A stretch of 64,000 nucleotides of DNA from Bacteroidales bacterium (GTDB taxonomy: Bacteria > Bacteroidota > Bacteroidia > Bacteroidales > UBA10428): positions 1 through 64,000 of the forward strand of contig JAFGKY010000042.1 in the NCBI GenBank assembly GCA_016928305.1, in the 5' to 3' direction. The translations under genes and the position numbers were made by a program. Of this stretch, positions 55,856-64,000 are shown piece after piece. The first letter of the stretch is position 1. Each line of letters begins with the position of its first letter. Below the pieces are notes generated by a model. It was not told where the DNA came from. It made no database searches and worked only from the letters and a program-made list of their open reading frames with translations.

Positions 55856-57763
55856 ATGAAATTTCTTGTGCCGCCTTTAATGCTGCTATGTTTATATTTG
55901 AACGCTTTTACCCAGCAGTCGATATCCGATACCATTGCCATTACTGAAATAGTGATTACCGCATCCAAGAATGAGACAGCAAGACGTAATGTACCGTTAA
56001 CCATTTCTTTCATCAAAACAGAAGAAATAGAACAAAGTGACGAATCAGCTATACTGCCGTTCATCAGTGAGCGCACACCCGGTCTGTTTGTCACCGAGCG
56101 TGGCATACTGGGTTTTGGTGTGTCAACAGGAGCTGCCGGTCAGATCAGCATTCGCGGCACCGGTGGATCACCCACCACCCAGGTGCTTATTCTGATCGAT
56201 GGTCATCCTCAGGTAATGGGCATCATGGGCCATACTTTACCTGATGCCTATGTTACTTCAGATGCCGAAAAAGTGGAGGTCATCCGTGGTCCGGCATCCA
56301 TTCTTTACGGATCAAATGCTATGGGTGGTGTCATCAACATAATTACCCGGCAACAGAAGGCTGACGGTTTCAATGTAAATAGCCGTGTTGCATACGGCTC
56401 TTATAATACACAAAAGTATACCCTGAGCGGAGGATTCCGTAAAAAAGGTTTTACTCTCTTCGGGTCAGTTAACCATGGAAGTACCGATGGTCACCGCGAT
56501 AGCTCAGAATTCTCCATCACCAACGGGTATCTTAAGGCAGGATATGTCATTTCCAACAAGATCAAACTGACTGCAGATGTTAACATTGCCGATTATCATA
56601 CCAGGGATCCCGGAAAAGCCGGAAGCATTGCCGGAGTAAAAATGAATATCCTAAGGGGTTCATCATCTCTTTCTGTCGACAACTCCTTCAAAAACACCGA
56701 AGGATCAGTAAAATTTTATCAGAATTTCGGAGATCACGACTTTACTGACGGGTGGAGATCGCATGACGGCATGTATGGTTTAATGGTATATCAGGTAGTT
56801 AAACCCTTTCAGGGAAATACCATAACCGTGGGATATGATTATATGACTTACAACGGGAAAGGCAGTCCTATTACCAAAGTTCTCCGGGATGAAAACGGCA
56901 ACATTATTCCCGGTGAGAATGGTCCCCAGTTTCAGCTTTCGGAATACAGCGACCAATGGATTTCCATGCATAACCATGGTGTGTACACATTCATCCAGCA
57001 ACAGCTGTTGCAAAAATTTACCTTAACGGCCGGACTAAGGTATGAATATAACAGTATATTTGGTGGTGAATTTATCCCACAGGGCGGATTTGCCTTTTAT
57101 CCCGGAATTAATAGTACATTACGGGGTTCAGTCTCCAAAGGATACCGGCCTCCATCCCTTAGGGAACTTTACTTGTTCCCAACTGCCAACGACGAGCTAA
57201 AACCCGAAAACATACTGAACGCCGAAATTGGCTGGGATCAACAATGGTTATCAAAAAAGATTAATACAATTTTAACCCTGTTCTTCCTTACCGGCGATAA
57301 CCTTATCGTTAAAAATCCTCCTGCCCCTCCCCCTCCTCCCCTGTACAAAAACACGGGAGAAATTTCCAACATGGGTATCGAGTTTTCAACTGATATAAAA
57401 CCTCTTGAAGGACTGACCATTCATGCAAATTATGCATACATCCACATGAAAAATCCTGTAACAGGCACACCCGAACATAACTTTTTCATCAATCCAACCT
57501 ACAAAGTATGGAAATTTCATTTCTCAGCCAAAATGCAGTATGTCTGCAACCTTTATGGAGAAAATGCCACAGGCCTTGTTGATGTGATAGAAAAAAGTTA
57601 TGTACTCCTGGGGATAAAAACCAGTTTCAGCATCATTGATAAAATGCTTGAATGCTATATTTCAGGCGATAACCTGCTGAACCAGGATTATCAGCATATG
57701 GATGGTTATCCTAATCCGGGAATCCATTTCATGGGAGGTATTCATTTCAAATTTGCCAGATAA
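55856..57763 (+). CDS. TonB-dependent outer membrane receptor (BtuB/siderophore-type)
   Basis: Signal peptide; EIVITASKNETARRNVPLTISFI; plug VEVIRGPASILYGSNAMGGVINIIT; C-terminal HFMGGIHFKFAR. Confidence 0.94.
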   Translation: MKFLVPPLMLLCLYLNAFTQQSISDTIAITEIVITASKNETARRNVPLTISFIKTEEIEQSDESAILPFISERTPGLFVTERGILGFGVSTGAAGQISIRGTGGSPTTQVLILIDGHPQVMGIMGHTLPDAYVTSDAEKVEVIRGPASILYGSNAMGGVINIITRQQKADGFNVNSRVAYGSYNTQKYTLSGGFRKKGFTLFGSVNHGSTDGHRDSSEFSITNGYLKAGYVISNKIKLTADVNIADYHTRDPGKAGSIAGVKMNILRGSSSLSVDNSFKNTEGSVKFYQNFGDHDFTDGWRSHDGMYGLMVYQVVKPFQGNTITVGYDYMTYNGKGSPITKVLRDENGNIIPGENGPQFQLSEYSDQWISMHNHGVYTFIQQQLLQKFTLTAGLRYEYNSIFGGEFIPQGGFAFYPGINSTLRGSVSKGYRPPSLRELYLFPTANDELKPENILNAEIGWDQQWLSKKINTILTLFFLTGDNLIVKNPPAPPPPPLYKNTGEISNMGIEFSTDIKPLEGLTIHANYAYIHMKNPVTGTPEHNFFINPTYKVWKFHFSAKMQYVCNLYGENATGLVDVIEKSYVLLGIKTSFSIIDKMLECYISGDNLLNQDYQHMDGYPNPGIHFMGGIHFKFAR

Positions 57764-57849
57764 TCCATCCTCATTCAGCCATACTATCACAAAGGGTAAT
57801 ACCAACAGCAATTTGAGAAAAACAACGGGGATCGTATGCAATCATTTTA

Positions 57850-57885
57850 TATCTTTGTGTCACGATTTTAAAAAAAGTATTACAC
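57850..57885 (+). promoter_or_regulatory. Second copy of the promoter/operator element
   Basis: TATCTTTG (57850-57857) then GTGTCAC-GATTTTAAAAAAA-GTATTACAC. Confidence 0.55.
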
Positions 57886-57905
57886 CTTAAATCACTTGAA
57901 ATCGT

Positions 57906-59378
57906 ATGATTAAAAAGGTTTTTGTATTCACGCTGATCCTGTTTCATTTTTTTGTTCTTTGCCAGGCCTCCCCGATTCATGATGAAGATGATCATCCACT
58001 GGTTATCGATACTGACTGTGCATTCGATGATATGCGGGGTATAGGCATGTTATTGTCATGCCCCGGTATAAACATCCAGGGCATTGTCGTAACCGAAGGC
58101 ACTTTATTGCCCGAAGAGGGAGTTATGAAGATCAGGTCAGTGCTGCATGAATTTTCACTGGATACGCTTCCGGTTACCTGCGGAATGACATTTAACAGGC
58201 CCGGACCTGCCTGGCGGGAATTCAACCGGTCAATCACATGGGGAGATCAGCAACAGGAAAGCAACCCAACCATCGATGCTGTTGAATGGCTGCAAAAAAA
58301 ACTGGAAACATGCCCTGACAAGATAACCTATATATGCCTCGGTCCTTTATCAACACTTGCTAAGGTACTCACCTTACGACCTGAGTTGAAAAAGAAAATT
58401 TACAGGATTATCTGGTACAACGAATCCATCGAACCTTCAACCGGCTTTAATTACACTTATGATAAGTCAGCCGCTGATTTTATGATAAGCATGGAGGTCA
58501 GGATTGATCTTATATCCAAACTCAATAAAGAGCAAGCTTTTTGGGATACAGACCTATATACATTTGCCGGTAACTATAATACCACTCTGGCAACGCTCTT
58601 GTCAAAAACCGGGAATCAACCAAACATGATGGAAATACAACATAAGCACCATCTCCGTATGGCTGATGAACTGGTTTCAGCATATTATCTGAATCCTGAA
58701 CTTTTCGATATTACCATTATGCACCCAAGGGTATATATACGCTTCAACAGGGATTATGATCTGGCATCCGTGAAAGAAGTCTTTGCCGATATGATCAGGG
58801 GAAGCTATAAAAAAGGTAATACTGTTGTATTTAGCGCTTTTCCTGACAAGCCTGAGATGTATACGTATGATGTCAGGGAAATAATGGATTCAACGATTGC
58901 ACGATACGGACCAGAGGAATGGAAGGCTTGTGTAATGACCGATGAATTTCACGGACACCTGGGGAGCTTTTCCATCATTGGCGCAAAGATGGGCATCAAA
59001 GCCAGGGAATTATTCGGAGTTGGCCCCGATATACTCATGGTAACATCCTATGCGGGGGTTAAACCACCATACAGCTGTATGAATGATGGCATCCAGGTGA
59101 GCACCGGAGCCACCATCGGCCAGGGACTTATAACCATTGCAGCAGCCGAAAAAAACAGGCCGGAAGCCATTTTCACATACCAGGGAAGATCCATCCGCCT
59201 CAAGCTAAAAGACAGTTACCTGGAGATGGTTGACAAAGACATTGCGGAAGGAATTGTTAAATTTGGCCTGACTGATGACGGTTACTGGAAGATGGTTCGC
59301 CGGTCAGCGCTTAAATATTGGATGGAATGGGACCGCAACGTAATTTTTGAAGTCGAAGAAACAAATAATAACAACTGA
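57906..59378 (+). CDS. Secreted fusion: nucleoside-hydrolase-like N-domain plus FmdE-like C-domain
   Basis: Signal peptide; DHPLVIDTDCAFDDMRGIGMLLSCPGINIQGIVVTEG (IUNH-like); EFHGHLGSFSIIGAKMGIKARELFGVGPDI...CMNDGIQVSTGATIGQG (FmdE-like). Confidence 0.82.
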   Translation: MIKKVFVFTLILFHFFVLCQASPIHDEDDHPLVIDTDCAFDDMRGIGMLLSCPGINIQGIVVTEGTLLPEEGVMKIRSVLHEFSLDTLPVTCGMTFNRPGPAWREFNRSITWGDQQQESNPTIDAVEWLQKKLETCPDKITYICLGPLSTLAKVLTLRPELKKKIYRIIWYNESIEPSTGFNYTYDKSAADFMISMEVRIDLISKLNKEQAFWDTDLYTFAGNYNTTLATLLSKTGNQPNMMEIQHKHHLRMADELVSAYYLNPELFDITIMHPRVYIRFNRDYDLASVKEVFADMIRGSYKKGNTVVFSAFPDKPEMYTYDVREIMDSTIARYGPEEWKACVMTDEFHGHLGSFSIIGAKMGIKARELFGVGPDILMVTSYAGVKPPYSCMNDGIQVSTGATIGQGLITIAAAEKNRPEAIFTYQGRSIRLKLKDSYLEMVDKDIAEGIVKFGLTDDGYWKMVRRSALKYWMEWDRNVIFEVEETNNNN

Positions 59379-59380
59379 AA

Positions 59381-60091
59381 ATGGTTTCAGAACTGAACAT
59401 CCTGCTGGTCACCGCCGCGTCGGTCGGATTCATCCATACTGTTACCGGGCCCGATCATTACCTTCCATTTGTGGTGATCGCCAGAGCCCGTAAATGGTCC
59501 CTGGCAAGAACATCGCTGATTACTTTGTTATGCGGCATCGGGCATGTCGGAAGCTCAATTTTACTGGGTGGATTAGGTATTGCATTAGGGGTGGTTCTTT
59601 CAAAAATTGAAGGTATCGAAAGCTACCGCGGTAACCTGGCTGCGTGGGCCTTTGTTTTGTTCGGGCTGGCATACATGATCTGGGGTATATACAGGGCTGT
59701 AAAAAACAAACCACACAGGCACATTCACTATCATGCAGGCGAAATAACTCACGAGCATGAACATACACATGAAAATGAACACAATCATATTCATTCGAAA
59801 GAAAAAATAATAAATCTGACACCCTGGGTACTGATCATCATATTCGTGCTGGGTCCCTGTGAAGTGCTGATTCCCATATTGATGTATCCGGCGGCAAAAC
59901 ACGGTACCATGGGCATTGTGCTGGTGTCATCCGTTTTTGCTATCGCCACCATTGCCACCATGATGACAATCGTATTGCTCCTCACGGCCGGATTCAACAG
60001 AATCCCCTTTGGAAAGCTGGAGCGTTATACCCATGCTATTGCCGGGGCAACAATTCTGCTCAGTGGAATTGCGATATTGCTGGGATTATAG
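59381..60091 (+). CDS. NiCoT/UreH/RcnA-superfamily metal permease with His-rich loop
   Basis: HTVTGPDHYLPFVVIARARKWSLARTSLITLLCGIGHVGSSILLG; HRHIHYHAGEITHEHEHTHENEHNHIHSKEK. Confidence 0.85.
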   Translation: MVSELNILLVTAASVGFIHTVTGPDHYLPFVVIARARKWSLARTSLITLLCGIGHVGSSILLGGLGIALGVVLSKIEGIESYRGNLAAWAFVLFGLAYMIWGIYRAVKNKPHRHIHYHAGEITHEHEHTHENEHNHIHSKEKIINLTPWVLIIIFVLGPCEVLIPILMYPAAKHGTMGIVLVSSVFAIATIATMMTIVLLLTAGFNRIPFGKLERYTHAIAGATILLSGIAILLGL

Positions 60092-60307
60092 AAAAGTTTG
60101 AAAGTTTGAAAATTTGATTATTATCCGTGGACCGTCGGCTGTCGACTATATTACCGTGGACTGTCGACTGTGGACTGTGGACGAATTACACTGCCGACAA
60201 GCAGGTTTGAAAGTTTGAAGGTTTGAAAACTTGCCTGCCGTGTAACGATTAATATTTTATCTCCCTGTTCTTTTATAATACAGTCCTTTAGTATCCGAAA
60301 AAGTTTA

Positions 60308-62116
60308 TCACGGCCGGACTATTAATTTTTCTGTTCTTGCATAATTATCGCCTGTCAGGCGTATGAAATATATGCCGGCCGGTAGGTCATGCAGGGAAAT
60401 GTATTCATCACAGGGTCTCTGATTCCCGGGATAGTGCTTAACAAGCACGATTTCACCCCTGCTGCTGATAATCTCGAGTTTCCTCACCAATATCTTGTTA
60501 TCAGGTATTACAATATGAATATACTCATCGGAAGGATTAGGAAACAGAACCAGCCAAAAAGCACTTCCCTCTTCCGCATAGGTGGCAGAGTTTTCCGAAA
60601 GGTAAAAATCAAGCTTGTTTTTCTTATAATTAAAAACAGTATCATACCTGTCAATTAAATGCACCGTAAAGATCAGTTCGTACCAGCCCTTTTTCAGCGC
60701 ATCAAAACAAACGGGCTGTATGGGACAATCGAGCTTCGAACAAAGAGTAAAATCGATATTTGTGATTGTATAAAAGAGATCCACAGCTATCACTCCCTCT
60801 GTCTGGTTAATCCTAATGTCTGTTATTTCAGGGCAGGTTTCTGATTGCATGCAGGAATAATGAATATTACCTGCCAGCTTCAGTATTCTGTTCTCATCGG
60901 AGAATATATAAACCGAATCTGAGGGATACAGGTTGTCGGTGTAATCAGAAATGCAATTCATGCAATTCCATATGTAATAAACGGGCACATTGTTTTCACT
61001 ATAGCAATCCAATGAGGATGATTCATTATTTTCAACCAGGCCAAAACTACTGCCAATACCTTCGAACAGCCTGAAGTCCTGAAATCCTTCCCGTGAGATG
61101 TAAAAACGTTTCCTGCCATTGGCAATCGTATCGATCTTATAAACCAACCCTCCCTGACCTACATATGATTTTATGGTATCCCCTATGTTGAGTTCAAAAT
61201 CATAAAGGAGCAATTCGTGTGATGAATTGCTTTCGATGTAGTATATTTTCTTTTCATCGCTTCGTATCGCTCCCGTATACCGGTTTCTGTAATATTGCAC
61301 AACACTCCCGTTTAGTTTAGCTCGCTGACCCGACTTATACAATTTTATGCAGTTCCGTTCCTGAATCACGGTATCACCTTCGGTGAAATAAAATAAATCA
61401 TCACGGAATACTGTATTATTTACCGTTGAATAACCTGAAACATGCCATACCGAATGCAATCCGGGTTGAAAAATCATCCCGGTATTTCCTGTTATATCGC
61501 AATGGCATACGATATCACCTGCAAATAGCATCTCGTCGTTGATTGTAAAACAGGTTAAAAAATAACCGGAATACCACACATGGTTGCATCTGTCACTCTC
61601 GAGAAGACCAGCAGTGCTTCCAACTCCTTCAATGATATAAAATCCGCAACGCCAACTATATACCCCGAATGAAAATACCTTTCGGCCGTCCATGAGTGTG
61701 TCCACATCCTTTACGATCCAATCTTTTCCAATTTCGGCTTTTATTGTATCATACAGTTCCAGGTTGTAATCATAAAGCAGGACTTCTGTATTTTTATCTT
61801 TTGCGATAAAATACACTTTATTACCGGAGTCTCTCAATGCTCCTCTGTACTCGTGATCATAATGATAAGGTGGATCGACTGCATTTAAAACACCCGTTTT
61901 ATACACCTTAAAATATTTAAACGATCCAATAACCGTATCCCCCGTGGCGTGATAATAAAAATCCTCGTCCGCCTGAACAGCAGAATCTATACGTACAGGT
62001 TCAATATATCCTTGTATTTTCCATTTCGTATTTTCCTGCAACGGAAAGCGGGTAGGATTTTGTGCATATACCCATGAAGAAAATAAAAACAGTACGATTG
62101 GCAATAAGGTTTTCAT
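60308..62116 (-). CDS. T9SS-sorted secreted protein with internal duplication
   Basis: Signal peptide, two homologous segments (FYYHATGDTVIGSFKYFKVYKTG... / FYFTEGDTVIQERNCIKLYKSG...), C-terminal LFPNPSDEYIHIVIPD...GIYFIRLTGDNYARTEKLIVRP. Confidence 0.8.
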   Translation of the reverse strand: MKTLLPIVLFLFSSWVYAQNPTRFPLQENTKWKIQGYIEPVRIDSAVQADEDFYYHATGDTVIGSFKYFKVYKTGVLNAVDPPYHYDHEYRGALRDSGNKVYFIAKDKNTEVLLYDYNLELYDTIKAEIGKDWIVKDVDTLMDGRKVFSFGVYSWRCGFYIIEGVGSTAGLLESDRCNHVWYSGYFLTCFTINDEMLFAGDIVCHCDITGNTGMIFQPGLHSVWHVSGYSTVNNTVFRDDLFYFTEGDTVIQERNCIKLYKSGQRAKLNGSVVQYYRNRYTGAIRSDEKKIYYIESNSSHELLLYDFELNIGDTIKSYVGQGGLVYKIDTIANGRKRFYISREGFQDFRLFEGIGSSFGLVENNESSSLDCYSENNVPVYYIWNCMNCISDYTDNLYPSDSVYIFSDENRILKLAGNIHYSCMQSETCPEITDIRINQTEGVIAVDLFYTITNIDFTLCSKLDCPIQPVCFDALKKGWYELIFTVHLIDRYDTVFNYKKNKLDFYLSENSATYAEEGSAFWLVLFPNPSDEYIHIVIPDNKILVRKLEIISSRGEIVLVKHYPGNQRPCDEYISLHDLPAGIYFIRLTGDNYARTEKLIVRP

Positions 62117-62158
62117 ATGATTTGGATATTTTATCCGTTTTTTTAATGAAGGATGTCG

Positions 62159-63238
62159 TTAATCCCTGATTTCGAACTCAATATGCAACTCCTTTGCAAT
62201 CTCTTTCATTTCTTTTGCTACAGCCGGAAGAAGAGAAATTCCTTCTTCCCTCAACCTGGACTCTTTTTCCCTTTCGGGATCACCGGGAATAAGTACTCTA
62301 TCCCTCCCGGCTGCAGGTTTGGAAGAGCGGAATGTCATTATCCACTCATCCATTTTAGCTTTGAAATCATCAGCAGGCTGAAAGGCATCAATGCGCATGG
62401 CTCCGAAAAAATGGCCGGTTCCTTCCCCCACTTTCTTATCCAATACAGGCAGGTATGCCACGGAGGGTGGCACAAAAGGTCCAAAATTGGCTCCCGAAAA
62501 AACGGCACAGAAAATGTCAACAATAGCACTGAGGCAATATCCCTTATGGCTGCCATGTTCATAATCGCCACCCAGGGTCAGCATAGAACCACCTGATTTC
62601 AGAATGGCAGGATCGTCAGTAGGTTTTCCCTCTTTGTCCTGAATGAATCCTATGGCTACCTTTTCTCCTTTTTTTTCAGCCACAGCCAGTTTTCCGCGTG
62701 CTATGGGGGTTGTGGCAAAGTCAGCCACAAAAGGCGGTTGATTACCTGCCGGTATGGCCACAGCAATAGGATTTGTACCCATCATGCGACTTACCGAAAA
62801 AGTGGGTGCCACAAGTGGATTGGCGTTGGTCAGTGCTATTCCGATCATATCATGCTTCAGGGCCATCAGGGCATAATAACCGGCTATTCCGAAGTGATTG
62901 GAACCCCGGGTGGAAACCCATCCGCTGCCAACCTGCGATGCTTTCGCAATGGCAATTTCCATAGAACGCGAAGCAGCGACCATACCGACAGCGCCATCTC
63001 CATCCACAACCGCAGTACTGGGAGTCTCATGAACCACGCTGACATTGGGTTCAACATTGATACGCCCTGCTTTCCACAACTGGTAATAATCCCTTATCCG
63101 AATCATCCCGTGCGAAGGTATACCGCGAAGCTCGGCTGCAAGAAAAATATCGGCAATCAGTATTGAATCGTCTTCTGAACAACCCATTCCTGAAAAAAAA
63201 TCATGTGTAAATCTATGCAGGTATTCGTATGTGTACAT
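62159..63238 (-). CDS. Malate/L-lactate dehydrogenase (Ldh/YbiC-YiaK family) oxidoreductase
   Basis: AAELRGIPSHGMIRIRDYYQLWKAGRINVEP...RGSNHFGIAGYYA...MMGTNPIAVAIPAG. Confidence 0.95.
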   Translation of the reverse strand: MYTYEYLHRFTHDFFSGMGCSEDDSILIADIFLAAELRGIPSHGMIRIRDYYQLWKAGRINVEPNVSVVHETPSTAVVDGDGAVGMVAASRSMEIAIAKASQVGSGWVSTRGSNHFGIAGYYALMALKHDMIGIALTNANPLVAPTFSVSRMMGTNPIAVAIPAGNQPPFVADFATTPIARGKLAVAEKKGEKVAIGFIQDKEGKPTDDPAILKSGGSMLTLGGDYEHGSHKGYCLSAIVDIFCAVFSGANFGPFVPPSVAYLPVLDKKVGEGTGHFFGAMRIDAFQPADDFKAKMDEWIMTFRSSKPAAGRDRVLIPGDPEREKESRLREEGISLLPAVAKEMKEIAKELHIEFEIRD

Positions 63239-63385
63239 TGTCGGCTTATTTTTAAAAGGTAAAGATAATCAGCAACAGAGATTAAACAAAGTATGAGGTG
63301 TGGTTAAATGTGTGAGTCTTTACAATTTCTATAAAAAATACTATTTTCGCAGCGATTTCGTTCTTCTTAATAAAACGTTAAAATT

Positions 63386-64000
63386 TTGAAGAAAATATTA
63401 GTGCTTTTAACGGCTATTTTCGTTGTCACGGTCTCCTTTGCCCAGAAACCGAAAGTTAAAAACGATCCTACACACGATGAGAAGCCATTGCATTTTGGCT
63501 TTTCGCTGGGTATAAACACAATGGACTTTCGCATCGTACCCTCACAAACCGCCGTTGACTCAGCTATTTTTGCTGATGTGGCGCACCTGCAGCCCGGATT
63601 CCATGTACATGCCATATCCAATTTGCGGCTTGCTGACAATTTTGACCTTCGATTTACACCAGGCATATCGTTTGGCGGAGAAAGGCAAATAACTTACAAG
63701 GAATACAAGACTGCGAATCTTTTAATTGATTCAGCTGATCTTCCTGTTGTTGTTGAATCAAACTTCCTTGAATTTCCATTGATTTTAAAATACAAATCAA
63801 AACGCCTCAACAATTTCAGGCCTTACCTGATCGCTGGATTTAATACACGAGTTGATCTGGCTGCTACCAAGAAGACGTGGGGCCGTTCAAAGAAAGAAGA
63901 TAACCTGGTATTGGTCGATGAACTTGACTTTTATTATGAAATAGGTTTTGGAATGGATTTCTACCTGAAATATTTCAAATTCGCTGTCGAATTAAAATAT
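63386..64000 (+). CDS. porT: PorT-like T9SS/gliding outer membrane protein, truncated by window end, TTG start; not in ORF track
   Basis: (M)KKILVLLTAIFVVTVSFAQKPKVKNDPTHDEKPLHFGFSLGINTMDFRIV...HAISNLRLADNFDLRFTPGISFGGERQITY...ESNFLEFPLILKYKSKRLNNFRPYLIAGFNTRVDLA; open to base 64000. Confidence 0.78.
   Translation, partial: MKKILVLLTAIFVVTVSFAQKPKVKNDPTHDEKPLHFGFSLGINTMDFRIVPSQTAVDSAIFADVAHLQPGFHVHAISNLRLADNFDLRFTPGISFGGERQITYKEYKTANLLIDSADLPVVVESNFLEFPLILKYKSKRLNNFRPYLIAGFNTRVDLAATKKTWGRSKKEDNLVLVDELDFYYEIGFGMDFYLKYFKFAVELKY

Noticed and set aside
55780-55856. Cobalamin riboswitch upstream of the BtuB-like TonB receptor
   Set aside because: The leader from the predicted -7 box to the start codon is only ~40 nt, too short, and no B12-box-like sequence was seen.

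Overview
64 kb of a Bacteroidota (Bacteroidetes) chromosome. Left arm (~0.6-22.7 kb): a xylan/glucuronoxylan utilisation locus (SusC/SusD, two GH10 xylanases, a CBM-like secreted protein, GPH-family transporter, GH3, GH67, hybrid two-component regulator and LacI regulator). It is interrupted by a Xre-RES toxin-antitoxin cassette sitting inside nested inverted repeats. Middle: a four-gene NAD(P)-linked [FeFe]-hydrogenase operon preceded by two Rex-like operators, gap, SiaC/DUF1987, ABC permease, PhzF, nitroreductase, M14 peptidase, several T9SS-type secreted proteins, and a glycan/aminosugar biosynthesis cluster. Right arm: kdsC-UbiA-maf, an S46 peptidase, an MBL-fold hydrolase, and a putative metal (probably nickel) acquisition module made of a TonB receptor, a nucleoside-hydrolase-like/FmdE fusion and a NiCoT-like His-rich permease. 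Two promoter/operator elements in this module share a sequence with a GTGTTAC-N13-GTAACAC dyad. The window ends in a truncated PorT-like T9SS gene that the ORF track misses. The best candidates for something under-described are the NikR-box-like/FmdE-fusion metal module, the Rex-like double operator overlapping the hydrogenase promoter, the LacI-type palindrome shared by the regulator promoter and the transporter start codon, the inverted-repeat-bounded Xre-RES cassette, and tandem tiny lipoproteins. All family calls are from reading the protein sequences; no database search was run.
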